Shown in pieces: positions 35,618-46,329 of a stretch of 64,000 nucleotides of DNA; position 1 is the first letter of the stretch, and the number at the start of each line of letters is the position of its first letter. Origin of the DNA: CAZBBC01 sp964489835 (lineage in GTDB: Bacteria > Calditrichota > Calditrichia > JAJRVZ01). The stretch covers positions 23,182 to 87,181 of the forward strand of contig CAZBBC010000007.1 in the NCBI GenBank assembly GCA_964489835.1, written 5' to 3'. Under the pieces are notes generated by a model. That model did not search any database. It worked only from the letters and a program-made list of their open reading frames with translations, and had not been told where the DNA came from. A program made the position numbers and the translations under genes.

Positions 35618-36487
35618 ATGCTCAGAATTTATTTAATATTGATGACCGGAGTCATTATCGTATCCAGCAGTTCCATTTTAATCCGTTGGAGCGGTGATGT
35701 ACCCTTTGCCGTTATTGCTTTTTATCGTGTATTTATAAGTTTTTGTATTTTACTAAGTTATCAGATCATCCATCCCAGACGGACCTTATTATCATTGGAA
35801 AAATGGCGCTGGCCCTATGTTTTGGCCGGCTTTTTCCTGGCTGCCCATTTTATTACCTGGATTGCTTCTGTTCAAATGACCACGATTGCCAATGCGATTT
35901 TCCTTGGCAGCATGCACCCTTTATTCGGCGTATTGGTATCAATCATTTTTTTAAGAGAATTTCCTCATCGCAAAACCATTCCTGTTTTCGTACTGGCATT
36001 TATTGGAATGTTTATCATTGTTTATACCGATTTTTATCAGCAAGGCGTCGTCCTTTGGGGAGATTTATTGGCCTTTTTATCCGCTCTCTTTTTCGCTCTC
36101 TATTTACTGATTGCCCGCATTTACAAGAGTGAACCGGATTTTATCAGATATTTGATTTATATTTACGGTTCCGCCGCCTTTTTCAGCATGGGTTATATAC
36201 TGCTGGTGGGTAATCCGCTGTGGGGCTTTACATTTCAAAGCTGGGTATTCATTGTTTTACTAACCATCGGTCCAAATCTTCTGGGTCATTCTACCCTCAA
36301 CTGGACCTCCCGCCATCTGGAGATTTTTAAGATCAATCTGCTGATGCTCCTGGAACCGGTATTGGCCACTATCAGTGGCATGGTATTGATTGCTGAATTC
36401 CCACCGGACAATTTCTATTTCGGGGCCGGCTTGATCCTTCTGGCTCTTGGATATCTATTTTATTGGGAAAGACAATCCTACAAATGA
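35618..36487 (+). CDS. EamA/DMT family transporter
   Basis: The 289-residue protein has about ten membrane helices in two repeats of five, typical of the drug/metabolite transporter superfamily. Conserved parts include S-S-S-I-L-I-R-W-S-G...A-F-Y-R-V near the start and L-E-P-V-L-A-T-I-S-G near the end of the second repeat. It exports or imports a small metabolite; which one is not visible. Confidence 0.88.
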   Translation: MLRIYLILMTGVIIVSSSSILIRWSGDVPFAVIAFYRVFISFCILLSYQIIHPRRTLLSLEKWRWPYVLAGFFLAAHFITWIASVQMTTIANAIFLGSMHPLFGVLVSIIFLREFPHRKTIPVFVLAFIGMFIIVYTDFYQQGVVLWGDLLAFLSALFFALYLLIARIYKSEPDFIRYLIYIYGSAAFFSMGYILLVGNPLWGFTFQSWVFIVLLTIGPNLLGHSTLNWTSRHLEIFKINLLMLLEPVLATISGMVLIAEFPPDNFYFGAGLILLALGYLFYWERQSYK

Positions 36488-36917
36488 TCCAGGGGTTATT
36501 ATTTATACCTTTTGAAAACAAATAAATTCCAGGCGGTTAAAAAGATGATATTGGTGAAATAGTATTTTTTAATGCATGAAACCTTTGTTTCCCCCTTGGA
36601 AAAGGGGAACTAAGGGGGTTATAAAATTGGTTTATGTTATTTATAAACAACCCCCTAACCTCCTTTATTAAGGGGGAATAGACTATACTTCTTCGACTAT
36701 TTTATTAAAAACCTAAGAGATTATAAATTAATGGTTTATCAATAAATTGAATCCAGTAAATACCGTTATCCTGTCTAAAATAGGAATGTTTCCCGGATCA
36801 TATGATATAAACTATAAAAAATATTATTTTAATTTTGGATTTGTTTAGAGTTTTCGAACTTAGGATTTAGAATTTGCTCAACTGTCAGATTAAGAGGTGC
36901 ACTACAAATAAAACGAA
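36488..36917. repeat. Intergenic region with a GGGGGTT/AACCCCC inverted repeat
   Basis: Between convergent genes, GAACTAAGGGGGTTATAAAA (about 36608-36627) and inverted AACAACCCCCTAACCTCC (about 36647-36664) form a long hairpin, with TTTCCCCCTTGG and TTAAGGGGGAAT as outer arms. It is related to the element near 4740. No gene is visible. Confidence 0.6.
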
Positions 36918-37661
36918 CTAGAATATTTCCGCATAGGCGATTCTGATTTCCCGTGAGATCGCTTCGATACCTTTTCGGTTTTTTAAGATATCCTTGAGAA
37001 TAAATGATAGTTCCAATTTTCCGGCAAAGGCCCATCTCAAACCGGCATTCAGGTACCCTTTCCGCCGTCCACCGGAGTGATCACCATCATCATTGAAGGC
37101 AAAATCGTACTCCGCGAGAATGACCAGTTCAGGATTCAGCGTTTTTTCTACACCGACAAAAAGATTAAGATCCTTTTGACCATCATCATTTTCAAAACTG
37201 TAGTTTAATCCTCCATGCAAGCCCAAGGTTCCCAGAAATTCAAAATTTTTGCTGGCCGCCACGAATACTCCCATGGATTTATTAATATAGCGATCGGTAC
37301 TGTCGATATAGGCACCGAATCCCTGCGAATCATAACCCAAAAGGATGGCCGGTAGAAGAAGATCTTCCTCAAACAAGCGGTAACGCAACGTCGCACCGAT
37401 TTGTTTGTTCCAGTAGATATCGCCGGTACCAATAATATTTGTTCCACCATAGGAAATGCCGAACATAAACCGGTCTGTAATACCGGCACCGACACCGGCA
37501 AGAATGCCGCCGTTCGGATAAACATCAATTTCTGTCCGGAAACTTCCGCGCATCAGGGTTCCGGCCGTTGGTGTATCCACAACTCTCAGCGGTTCTAGCA
37601 GACCTAAATCCTGAGAATATATTAGCAATGGGGCAAATAAAAATAGGATAAACCAGCGCAT
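36918..37661 (-). CDS. Outer-membrane beta-barrel-like protein, secreted
   Basis: This 247-residue protein has a signal peptide (F-I-L-F-L-F-A-P-L-L-I-Y-S-Q) and then alternating beta-strand patterns such as G-S-F-R-T-E-I-D-V-Y-P-N-G-G and L-V-I-L-A-E-Y-D-F-A-F-N-D-D-G. The D-N-x-R-x-x-Y-L-N-A-G-L-R-W-A-F part is typical of barrel strands. It resembles YjbH-like/porin families but I cannot assign a function. It is transcribed alone, convergent with the EamA gene. Confidence 0.7.
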   Translation of the reverse strand: MRWFILFLFAPLLIYSQDLGLLEPLRVVDTPTAGTLMRGSFRTEIDVYPNGGILAGVGAGITDRFMFGISYGGTNIIGTGDIYWNKQIGATLRYRLFEEDLLLPAILLGYDSQGFGAYIDSTDRYINKSMGVFVAASKNFEFLGTLGLHGGLNYSFENDDGQKDLNLFVGVEKTLNPELVILAEYDFAFNDDGDHSGGRRKGYLNAGLRWAFAGKLELSFILKDILKNRKGIEAISREIRIAYAEIF

Positions 37662-37915
37662 AATATAACCCTCAAGTTAATGTTTAATTTAAAATTACCT
37701 GCCATAAACTGTAATGTCAAGTACAAAAAACTGCGTTTCCAATGAACTTTCCTAATATTTCCCAGTATGCTAGATTGGAATAAAAATGGTCACATGTGAC
37801 GTTTAAAACTAAAAACTTGAATTGATGGTAACTCATCAGTAAATTTTTTGTAATAAATATTCAATTAATTTAAAAAGGGTCGACTAGTGATATATAAAGG
37901 TTGATATAGGATAAA

Positions 37916-40396
37916 ATGGTTATGAGAAATAATTTTACAAGTCGCGTTCAAAAGGTTATCCGCTATTCAAAAGAAGAAGCGATGCGCCTGGGACATGATT
38001 ATATCGGGACTGAGCACCTGCTTCTGGGGATTCTGAAAGAGGGGGAAGGAATTGCCATTAAAGTCTTGCAGAATCTGAATTGCGATATGATTAAACTGAA
38101 GAAGGCAATCGAGGATTCTACGGCTCCCTCCGGTGGAACGATGACAATTGGCAATCTGCCATTATCGAAGCGTGCAGAAAAAGCTTTAAAAATGACATAT
38201 ATAGAGGCAAAAAATTTCAAAAATGACGTCATCGGTACGGAACATTTGCTTCTTTCCATTCTCAAAGAAAAGGATAGTCTTGCTGCTCAGATTCTTTTAA
38301 CATTTAACATCGATTATACCATCTGTTACTCAGAGCTGGAAAATATTCTCGCCGGAAAACCAACGATACCGAGACCTAAGCAGCAATCAGCGAAGAAAAC
38401 GAAAACGCCGGCACTGGATCACTTTGGGCGTGATTTGACTGCTCTGGCCTCGGAGGGCAAATTAGATCCAATTATCGGCCGGGACCAGGAAATTCAACGA
38501 GTGGCCCAGATTCTGAGCCGCAGGAAAAAGAACAATCCGGTCTTGATTGGCGAACCCGGGGTTGGAAAGACAGCCATCGCCGAGGGTTTGGCTCTTCGGA
38601 TCGAGCAGAAAAAAGTTTCCCGTGTACTGCACAATAAACGCGTGGTAGCCCTCGATATGGGCTCTATTGTAGCAGGCACTAAATACAGAGGTCAGTTTGA
38701 GGAGCGCATGAAAGCGATCATGACAGAACTGGAGAAAGCTGGGGAGATAATTCTCTTTATCGATGAGTTACATACCATCGTCGGTGCGGGCGGTGCATCC
38801 GGTTCTCTCGATGCCTCAAATATGTTTAAACCAGCCCTTGCCCGGGGGGAACTGCAGTGTATAGGCGCAACCACTCTGGATGAGTACCGGATGCATATAG
38901 AAAAAGATGGCGCATTGGAACGACGATTTCAAAAAGTTATGATCGAAGCAACATCCACGGAACAGACTCTTGAGATCCTGCGATCCATTAGTCATAAATA
39001 TGAAGAGCATCATCATGTGACATTCCCGGATGAGACATTGGTTTCTGCTGTGCAGTTAAGTGAGCGTTATATTACCGATAAAAATTTTCCGGATAAAGCA
39101 ATTGATGTAATGGACGAAACCGGTTCGCGCGTCCATATTGCTAATATCATCGTTCCCCAGGAAATACTTGATCTGGAAAACGAAATTGAAAAGATAAAAA
39201 TTGAAAAAGAGTCCCTGGCCAAATTACAGGACTTTGAGAAAGCCGCTAAATTACGTGATATGGAACGAAATTTAGGGGATAAACTGGAAGCGGCCAGAGA
39301 GAATTGGGAAATGGAAGAAGATGCACGGAAGGCAGTCGTAACTAACGAAGATGTAGCTGAAGTGGTATCGATGATGACCGGAATTCCGACAAAAAGAGTG
39401 GCCGAAACAGAATCGAAAAAATTATTAAAAATGAAGGATGTTTTAAAAAAACGGGTTGTCGGGCAGGACGAAGCCATCGAAGTCATTACGAAAGCCATAC
39501 GCAGAACACGCGCCGGTCTTAAAGATCCTAACCGGCCCATTGGTTCTTTTATATTCCTCGGACCTACCGGTGTTGGTAAGACTCATCTGGCTAAAACACT
39601 GGCCGATTATCTATTCGAATCAAGCAAGGCCTTGATCCGTATTGACATGAGTGAGTACATGGAAAAGTTCAATGTCTCCCGCTTGGTCGGTTCTCCCCCG
39701 GGATATGTGGGTTATGAAGAAGGTGGCCTGTTGACCGAGCGTGTCAGAAGAAGACCCTATGCAGTGATTCTTTTCGACGAAATAGAGAAAGCCCACCCGG
39801 ATGTATTTAATATTTTACTTCAGGTTCTGGATGAAGGCCACTTAACAGATAGCCTTGGCCGACGGGTAGATTTTAAAAATACGATCTTGATCATGACCTC
39901 CAATATCGGCACCAGGGAGATTAAGAAAGACCTTAATTATGGTTTTTCCAGTGACGACAATAAAACCGATCATGAAAAGATAAAGGGTAAGATCAATGAT
40001 GAGCTGAAACGATTATTTAATCCGGAATTTTTAAATCGTATCGATGATGTCGTTTTCTTTCATCAGCTCGCTTTCGATAATACACTTAAAATTGTTGACA
40101 TCGTTCTTGAAGAGATGTCTCAGAAAGTTGCCGATCGTAATATAAATTTTGTATTAACCGACGGTGCGAAAAAATTTATTGCTGAAAACGGTTTCGATCC
40201 GATTAACGGGGCAAGACCATTGAAAAGAGCCATTCAGAAATATATCGAGGATCCGATAGCCGATGAAATTCTGAAAGGAACATTTGGGGAAGGCAGTATT
40301 ATCCAGATAAAAATGATCAATAAGTCAGAACTTGGTTATTTTGAGATTGGACGAAAGGAAGACAAACCGAGCGATATTAAAGTCGATGAATCCTGA
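37916..40396 (+). CDS. clpC: ATP-dependent Clp protease ATP-binding subunit ClpC
   Basis: This 826-residue AAA+ unfoldase feeds substrates to ClpP. It has a double Clp N domain (about 1-140), first Walker A G-E-P-G-V-G-K-T-A (about 211), a UVR-type middle region (L-Q-D-F-E-K-A-A-K-L-R-D, about 440), second Walker A G-P-T-G-V-G-K-T-H (about 548), and the D2-small domain to the end. The UVR motif separates ClpC from ClpA and ClpB. The ATG at 37916 or the one at 37922 both fit. A hairpin terminator follows at 40419. Confidence 0.95.
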   Translation: MVMRNNFTSRVQKVIRYSKEEAMRLGHDYIGTEHLLLGILKEGEGIAIKVLQNLNCDMIKLKKAIEDSTAPSGGTMTIGNLPLSKRAEKALKMTYIEAKNFKNDVIGTEHLLLSILKEKDSLAAQILLTFNIDYTICYSELENILAGKPTIPRPKQQSAKKTKTPALDHFGRDLTALASEGKLDPIIGRDQEIQRVAQILSRRKKNNPVLIGEPGVGKTAIAEGLALRIEQKKVSRVLHNKRVVALDMGSIVAGTKYRGQFEERMKAIMTELEKAGEIILFIDELHTIVGAGGASGSLDASNMFKPALARGELQCIGATTLDEYRMHIEKDGALERRFQKVMIEATSTEQTLEILRSISHKYEEHHHVTFPDETLVSAVQLSERYITDKNFPDKAIDVMDETGSRVHIANIIVPQEILDLENEIEKIKIEKESLAKLQDFEKAAKLRDMERNLGDKLEAARENWEMEEDARKAVVTNEDVAEVVSMMTGIPTKRVAETESKKLLKMKDVLKKRVVGQDEAIEVITKAIRRTRAGLKDPNRPIGSFIFLGPTGVGKTHLAKTLADYLFESSKALIRIDMSEYMEKFNVSRLVGSPPGYVGYEEGGLLTERVRRRPYAVILFDEIEKAHPDVFNILLQVLDEGHLTDSLGRRVDFKNTILIMTSNIGTREIKKDLNYGFSSDDNKTDHEKIKGKINDELKRLFNPEFLNRIDDVVFFHQLAFDNTLKIVDIVLEEMSQKVADRNINFVLTDGAKKFIAENGFDPINGARPLKRAIQKYIEDPIADEILKGTFGEGSIIQIKMINKSELGYFEIGRKEDKPSDIKVDES

Positions 40397-40418
40397 GTGA
40401 TCAGGTTAAAATAAAAGT

Positions 40419-40457
40419 AAAGGCTAAGATCATACCTGGTATCTTAGCCTTTGTTAT
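40419..40457 (+). terminator. Putative terminator hairpin after clpC
   Basis: AAAGGCTAAGAT (40419-40430) and ATCTTAGCCTTT (40441-40452) form a perfect 12-bp stem with a 10-nt loop, 22 bp after the clpC stop. The short T stretch is part of the stem and no long T tract follows, so termination strength is uncertain. Confidence 0.6.
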
Positions 40458-40472
40458 CTACTTCTTCTTATA

Positions 40473-41126
40473 ATGACGCTTCAATCACTTCATAAAAAAC
40501 TAATCCTCTCTATCCTTTTTGCCCTGACAATGGCTTATATGGAATCAGCCATTGTCGTTTACCTGCGTGCGCTTTATTATCCGGAAGGTTTTATTTTTCC
40601 TCTGAGAGATATTCCTGTTCATATACTTTTAACAGAAACCGGCCGGGAGGCAGCAACTATTATAATGTTGTTTATTTTCGCTAAAATCATCGCCAATAAT
40701 GGTCGTGAGACTTTCGCTTATTTTGCTTTTAATTTTGCCATCTGGGATATCTGTTACTATATCTGGTTAAAAGTACTACTGGATTGGCCTGCCACCCTGG
40801 TTGATTGGGATATATTATTTCTGATCCCCATACCATGGGTCGGACCTGTCCTTGCCCCGGTGATCGTTTCACTGGCACTGCTTGTATCCGCTTACTGTAT
40901 TCTCAGACTCGAAGTTTGGGAAAAACCGCTGATATTGACCAGAACTGACTGGATATTGGAAATTCTTGCCGGAATGATTATTATATCTTCGTTTCTAATC
41001 CCAAGGGAACAGGTGACGGGTGTTAATAATCCGGGAACTTATCCATGGGGATTATTTTTCTGCGGATTATTTCTTGGTTTGATTGTTTTCGGCCGGCGGG
41101 TGTTGGCGGCTTGTAAAAATGGTTAG
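40473..41126 (+). CDS. Unknown integral membrane protein
   Basis: This 217-residue protein has about six hydrophobic segments (for example I-L-S-I-L-F-A-L-T-M-A-Y and I-I-M-L-F-I-F-A-K-I-I). It shows the conserved-looking M-E-S-A-I-V-V-Y-L-R-A-L-Y-Y-P-E-G-F near the start. I recall similar unnamed proteins in related genomes, but no function. The gene follows the clpC hairpin closely. Confidence 0.65.
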   Translation: MTLQSLHKKLILSILFALTMAYMESAIVVYLRALYYPEGFIFPLRDIPVHILLTETGREAATIIMLFIFAKIIANNGRETFAYFAFNFAIWDICYYIWLKVLLDWPATLVDWDILFLIPIPWVGPVLAPVIVSLALLVSAYCILRLEVWEKPLILTRTDWILEILAGMIIISSFLIPREQVTGVNNPGTYPWGLFFCGLFLGLIVFGRRVLAACKNG

Positions 41127-41258
41127 GCGCATTACCATGCGTCTCTACATCACGTGTCACACATGACATTTGGGCATGGCACGCCATGCCCCTACATATA
41201 CCCTATACCTTATTCCTTATACCACATAAGGCGCATTGCCATGCGCCTCTACGAATCA
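41124..41258 (+). repeat. CTACA-type palindromic repeats, three copies
   Basis: The copies are GGCGCATTACCATGCGTC with TCTACA (41126-41149), GGGCATGGCACGCCATGCCC with CTACA (41172-41196) and GGCGCATTGCCATGCGCC with TCTAC (41230-41252). They sit between convergent genes, so the family is not tied to the Hdr cluster. The plus-strand orientation is the same as at 7-12 kb. Confidence 0.82.
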
Positions 41259-44200
41259 TTATTCCTTTAAATCCTTCACCAGCCCGGCATATTTTCTTTC
41301 CACCTTGAATCCAAAACGATAAAAATATTCCGGTCTGAAAAACCCTGTGGTAACGAAATAATAATGTTCATTTTTCATTCGCAAAAAGAACTCCCGGAGA
41401 AGACCGTCACTTACTCCCTTTTTTCTGTAAAAATCAGCAACCACAATTTTCTCAATGTGTACCGTATCTTCAGAATTCTTTTTATAGAAAAGACCGCCTA
41501 TCAGCTGGTTCCGTTCATTGACTGCGACTAAAAACATATGATCGGGCCTGAATTGAACCGCTAAATTATTCTTCAGGAATAACTGGTGTAATCTGGAAAT
41601 TTCTTTCGGATTTACTGGTCCCCGAATATAGAAACTGCCACCATCGTAGTCTTTTGTTTGAATCACTATATCCGTATGGGAGACACCTCCTTTTTCAAGC
41701 GATATCAAATCTGCCGTATCGGTCGGTTGAAGATGGGGATAGCTGAGTCGTGTCAGGAATAAAAGTTCTTCTTCGTTGAGTCTGATTGATTTTTGAAGAG
41801 CGGAGATATGTTGGGTAAAGCGATCAGCAGGTATTTTACCGTTCTGTTGCTCTGCGATAATTTTCTTTAGGCTGGTACGTAATTCTTTTTCAGAGTGAGC
41901 AAAAACCGTATCCCTGAAAAACCGGGTGCGTGTCTCCGGATATTCGATTTCCAGAAGATTTAACTGATAAGTCTCATATAATTCAGAGAGTGTGGCAGCA
42001 CGTGCAAGATTGGTTGCTGATGGACTAAGGCTGCGCCACCGATGATATCGTTTAATGGCAAAATAAAGCCGCTTTGGTATAAATCCTCCCTCTTTGACCG
42101 AAGAAAGATAGTCCTTTAAATCATCCGATAATTGTTTTTCCTGGTTTTTCCGGCTTTTGTGATCAAGTAATTCAACACAATCGATTAAAAATGCTATTCC
42201 CTTTTTATGCCCCAGCGCTTCAATAATTGCTGAAAAAATATATTTGCTTTTACCGATACCCTTTAATATCTCATATTGATTCTCGATTTCGTTGATATAG
42301 CAGAGTATAAAATTTTTCAACATATCAAGCGGATTCAGGTGCTCACGTCTGGCAGAGATGGATACAATGCGTGACCCTGTTTGATAATCATGTTTGGGAA
42401 TAATAATATTGATCGGTGAAGGATCTTTCAATTCCAGGCGTCTTTCGGTCCTCCTCCAAAACTGTACATAAGCGCTTACGCCGCTCCAGATAAAATATGG
42501 CCATGTCTGAGACAATCTTTCTTTCATGGTCTGATCCTGCTGACGTATCATCCGTGAAATGAATTTGCCGGCAGTTTCACCTGGTATAAATTCTTCACTC
42601 CATAGATCGTATTCATCCCAGTACCCTCCGAAATCCTCCACTAATTTCCGATCCCCTGCCGTAGTGCCCGCCTGGATTAACCAGGTAATTTCATCAAGAA
42701 TTTCCGCAAAAGAGATCTCGTGATTGACGTTTACAGCGATATCAAAACTTCCCTGGTATCTGGTCTGGATAGTGATCCGGTAAACCGCTTTTCCGTGCTC
42801 CTTTCCTAATAAACTTACCCATAAACCACCAGGCGGTATGTCATTCAATCTGATAAGGACTCCTTCTGAGAAAAGGAAAACCGCTTCGCGGACCAGGGTG
42901 GTGTTTATAATCGCGGATAACAAACGTGTTTTATCCGGGGCGTCGATCGATTCTTCAAAAATAATCACATCTTCCCATTGGTATTCTTCGCTCGTCTCAA
43001 TATCAACAGCAACTTCCTGCGTAGTACCCAGCCACTCACGAAATCCATCGCGACATTCAAACCTCGCCACGCGCGCCGCTCGGGTAAATCCAGATTCAAG
43101 ATCTGCCAGCTGACAGCTAACCAGAAATTGACGGATAATTTTATAACGTGTCGGATGTGTCGCGCCATAGCGGCTTAAAAGCCGAAACAATTTAATACCG
43201 CGTTTATTCCGATCTGAACAATAATCGCGGGTGATTTGAAAAAGCATTTCCAGTTTTTTATTGCTGAACCCACTGGTGCAAATTTGTGAGATTACATCTG
43301 TATTTATAAAATCGGTGGAATTATCCAGAAAAACTTTAACCATGGATTCAGATTCATGCTGCCATTTCGTACTGAGTAAGATAATAAACGCTTTTCTTTG
43401 AATCCCAATCGAGGAGGTGTTCAAAGTTCTTTGTAGAATTTCCAATATATAGCGGATGATTTCTGAATCCTGTTCTTTAATCGCTAAACTAAAATAATCA
43501 AGTACAGCATCTGAATACGCCTCATTCTTTTGATACAGAATGAGCACTGCTTCATGGATTCCTTGCAACGAAACAACGGATTTACCTCCTGCTGATTCCC
43601 ATTTCCGATATAAACCAGGGTCTATTTTCGGTGGTTTAACCAGGGCATGATATATAATCCTCTCTTTTGTCTCCTCATTTCGCACCCAATCGAAAATTCT
43701 GTTCTCGCAACATTCAACCAAATCGTCATTCCCCAACCATAACACCGGATCTGTCAACAGTTTTCCAAAATCCAGTACTTTTCCCTGTAATTTATAAAGA
43801 GTATTTCCCACCTGAACCATGCTCTTCCTGAATTTAATCACCAAGTTTTTAGAAATATCTTTGAAACTGAGTTCGTCATTTTTTACCTGAATCCCATCCG
43901 GTGTCAGACCTCTCTCACGTAACAACCAATTGGGAATACGAATCTCATTTCCATTCACTATAATGGAATGGTAATTTCGTTCATACATGGGTTTGATAAA
44001 ACTTATAAAATTATTTTCGACGATTTTTCTCCGGTAAGTGCCTTTTGGAGTCAATTCGTTTTTTTCCTGTTCAAAATCACGATCGATAAAATTAAAATCC
44101 ACAATACGCTCAAACGGCGCTAAAAAACGATTGACGGAAACAATAACCGAACCAAAATAAGATCGCAAATCTTCTCTGCTCATTTGTTGCAGGTTGATAT

Positions 44201-46007
44201 CTTTGTAATCATAATCCGGATAGATCAGGAGCGTATTATAGGGCCTGTGGTCACCGACAAGAAATACATGCTTTATGAATTCGAAATCACGAAAATAGTT
44301 TTCTATTTTTTGAGGGGCGACCGTTTCCCCTTTTATATTCTTATATATTTCTTTTTTCCGGTCAATAATCTTTATAAACCCATCGGCATCTTCCTGCATA
44401 ATATCACCGGTAGGAAGCCATCCATCCACAAATTTCACATCCGTTTCTTCCGGGTTAACATAACCCATCATGACATAAGGGCCTTTAATGAGCAACTCCC
44501 CGTCATCATTCAAGCGCAACTCTATCCCCGGTAATGCCTTTCCCAATGAATCCGGTTTATATTTTCCGGGCGGTGTCATGGTGATCCCGCCGGTAGCTTC
44601 GGTCATGCCGAAGCCACTCATCAGCTCGATCCCGTTTTGTTGGAAAAATTGAAAAACTTCAACATCCAAATGACCGGCAGCCGAAAGCCCCCACTTTAAT
44701 TTTCCACCGGTGATTTTATTTACCGCTGCTCGGATTTCTTCATCACTACCCTTTAATACATCTACCTCTTGCTTAATTCTCTCGTCCAGCTGGTACCATT
44801 TTTTGGGAATGCTGATAAAAATGCTCGGCTTGACCCTTTGCATATTCTCAACCATAATTTCAGGTGCGGGGTTTTCCATAAATATGTATCGAGCCCCCCA
44901 GAAAATGCTTCCTGTCATTTCAAACCAGCGACCGAACGTATGAAAAAGTGGTAAATAAGCAAGGAAAGAGTCGTCTTCCCCAATCGCAGGGAGAGCCATG
45001 GCACGGGCAAATCTTTTAAATGTGATATTTTGATGCGAAAATTGTATACCCTTGGGATTCCCGGTTGTACCGGAAGTAAACATGATCGACGCCAGATCAT
45101 TTAACCTGACCCTGTTACTCTGCTCGGATAATTTGCCGGTCGTTATTTTTTTGCCTAATTCAATAACTTTTTCTTTGCTATATATTTCTCCTTCGGTTTC
45201 GTCTGTATGTTCAAGCAATACCATCGCTTTCAAAAAAGACAGCCGGTTAACAATGGCGGTGATCTTATCCAGCATGAAATGATCTGAAACTATCAGCACC
45301 GCTGGTTTGGTCTTTTCCAGAATATACTCGATATGGGAAGGGACAGAATTTGCAGGGATCATCACATTTACAATCCCACTGGTTAAACAGGCCAGATCAA
45401 ATAAAACCATATCGAGTGAATTTTTTGTAAAAAATGCGACCTTCGAATTTAATGGTGAACTTTCCAGAAGGGCCAGCAATCCTCGCGAATAAGCAGTGAC
45501 AGATTTTGCCACTTTGGACCAGCTATAATCCGCACTTTTCCCAGCCTCAAGAACCGTAAACAATATCTTTTTTTTATACCTAGCCGCACGATCAAAAAAC
45601 ATCTTTGGGTAGGTATAATTACACCGATGTAAAAGATTCAGAATGAGGTTGCTCCAGCTCTGATCATCATATATTTTTTTTAAAAATTTTGGCGAACGAA
45701 AAATATCCAAATAGGCTGGTATCATTTCCGAATCTGCAGACAAACTAAGTTCTTTACCCAGTTGTTGAAAAACGGATGGTTCTATATAAGCGGCAAAAAG
45801 GTGGCACTGCGAAATATCCGCTAATAAAATTAATACATTCTTTATATTCATTTTCTCATCAGCTGATTGTGTTTGAGAAAATCCGGTCAATATTCTCTCA
45901 GCTTCTTCGAGGATACACTTTTTATCTTCCTGGGACAGATTACCTATTCCCTGATGCAATATATCAAGAAGTAAATTTATATCTTTTTCTCTTACAGTTT
46001 TTTTCAT
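41259..46007 (-). CDS. Giant AMP-forming acyl-CoA synthetase fused to a helical region and a GNAT domain
   Basis: At 1582 residues this is the largest gene of the window. After an N-terminal helical part (about 1-130), an AMP-binding synthetase domain follows (about 130-650): the ATP motif T-S-G-T-T-G-N-P-K-G (about 312-321), G-F-G-M-T-E-A-T-G, and G-W-L-P-T-G-D-I...I-I-D-R-K-K-E-I, as in long-chain acyl-CoA synthetases. About 800 residues of unrecognised sequence follow, partly helical, then a C-terminal GNAT domain (about 1450-1582) with I-V-V-A-D-F-Y-R-K-K-G-V-S. The protein could activate an acid and pass the acyl group to an acceptor, but the acceptor is unknown. The frame is intact throughout. 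Confidence 0.8.
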   Translation of the reverse strand: MKKTVREKDINLLLDILHQGIGNLSQEDKKCILEEAERILTGFSQTQSADEKMNIKNVLILLADISQCHLFAAYIEPSVFQQLGKELSLSADSEMIPAYLDIFRSPKFLKKIYDDQSWSNLILNLLHRCNYTYPKMFFDRAARYKKKILFTVLEAGKSADYSWSKVAKSVTAYSRGLLALLESSPLNSKVAFFTKNSLDMVLFDLACLTSGIVNVMIPANSVPSHIEYILEKTKPAVLIVSDHFMLDKITAIVNRLSFLKAMVLLEHTDETEGEIYSKEKVIELGKKITTGKLSEQSNRVRLNDLASIMFTSGTTGNPKGIQFSHQNITFKRFARAMALPAIGEDDSFLAYLPLFHTFGRWFEMTGSIFWGARYIFMENPAPEIMVENMQRVKPSIFISIPKKWYQLDERIKQEVDVLKGSDEEIRAAVNKITGGKLKWGLSAAGHLDVEVFQFFQQNGIELMSGFGMTEATGGITMTPPGKYKPDSLGKALPGIELRLNDDGELLIKGPYVMMGYVNPEETDVKFVDGWLPTGDIMQEDADGFIKIIDRKKEIYKNIKGETVAPQKIENYFRDFEFIKHVFLVGDHRPYNTLLIYPDYDYKDINLQQMSREDLRSYFGSVIVSVNRFLAPFERIVDFNFIDRDFEQEKNELTPKGTYRRKIVENNFISFIKPMYERNYHSIIVNGNEIRIPNWLLRERGLTPDGIQVKNDELSFKDISKNLVIKFRKSMVQVGNTLYKLQGKVLDFGKLLTDPVLWLGNDDLVECCENRIFDWVRNEETKERIIYHALVKPPKIDPGLYRKWESAGGKSVVSLQGIHEAVLILYQKNEAYSDAVLDYFSLAIKEQDSEIIRYILEILQRTLNTSSIGIQRKAFIILLSTKWQHESESMVKVFLDNSTDFINTDVISQICTSGFSNKKLEMLFQITRDYCSDRNKRGIKLFRLLSRYGATHPTRYKIIRQFLVSCQLADLESGFTRAARVARFECRDGFREWLGTTQEVAVDIETSEEYQWEDVIIFEESIDAPDKTRLLSAIINTTLVREAVFLFSEGVLIRLNDIPPGGLWVSLLGKEHGKAVYRITIQTRYQGSFDIAVNVNHEISFAEILDEITWLIQAGTTAGDRKLVEDFGGYWDEYDLWSEEFIPGETAGKFISRMIRQQDQTMKERLSQTWPYFIWSGVSAYVQFWRRTERRLELKDPSPINIIIPKHDYQTGSRIVSISARREHLNPLDMLKNFILCYINEIENQYEILKGIGKSKYIFSAIIEALGHKKGIAFLIDCVELLDHKSRKNQEKQLSDDLKDYLSSVKEGGFIPKRLYFAIKRYHRWRSLSPSATNLARAATLSELYETYQLNLLEIEYPETRTRFFRDTVFAHSEKELRTSLKKIIAEQQNGKIPADRFTQHISALQKSIRLNEEELLFLTRLSYPHLQPTDTADLISLEKGGVSHTDIVIQTKDYDGGSFYIRGPVNPKEISRLHQLFLKNNLAVQFRPDHMFLVAVNERNQLIGGLFYKKNSEDTVHIEKIVVADFYRKKGVSDGLLREFFLRMKNEHYYFVTTGFFRPEYFYRFGFKVERKYAGLVKDLKE

Positions 46008-46329
46008 TTTATAGTATGAGTGTACAGTTAAAAAAATTAAATTAATTTATAATTAGAAATGAATGACGTTTTAATCAGTCACCTATGCTATTGTACTAAA
46101 AAAACTTTGTTTTTTCCGCCGCGGCGGATCGCCGGGGCGATTAGCAAAAATTTCATTAGGAAGCTGATACCGATCATCGGCTTTGGATAAATGACCCACC
46201 CCGTCTCCCCGCCTGAGGCGGGTCGACACAGGATCAGTTGTGAATTCTTTGTTTGCAGCCATAGGCTGCGGTATGATTTTTTATGATTAAATACGGATCC
46301 CTAAAAGTAACTACCTCCAGGCGCATCGG
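46008..46329. other. Intergenic region with small palindromic repeats
   Basis: No gene is visible. It contains GACCCACCCCGTCTCCCC with a CGCCTGAGGCGG palindrome near 46195-46220 (also seen near 51627) and TTTGCAGCCATAGGCTGCGG near 46250-46272 (also near 32030). Confidence 0.5.
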
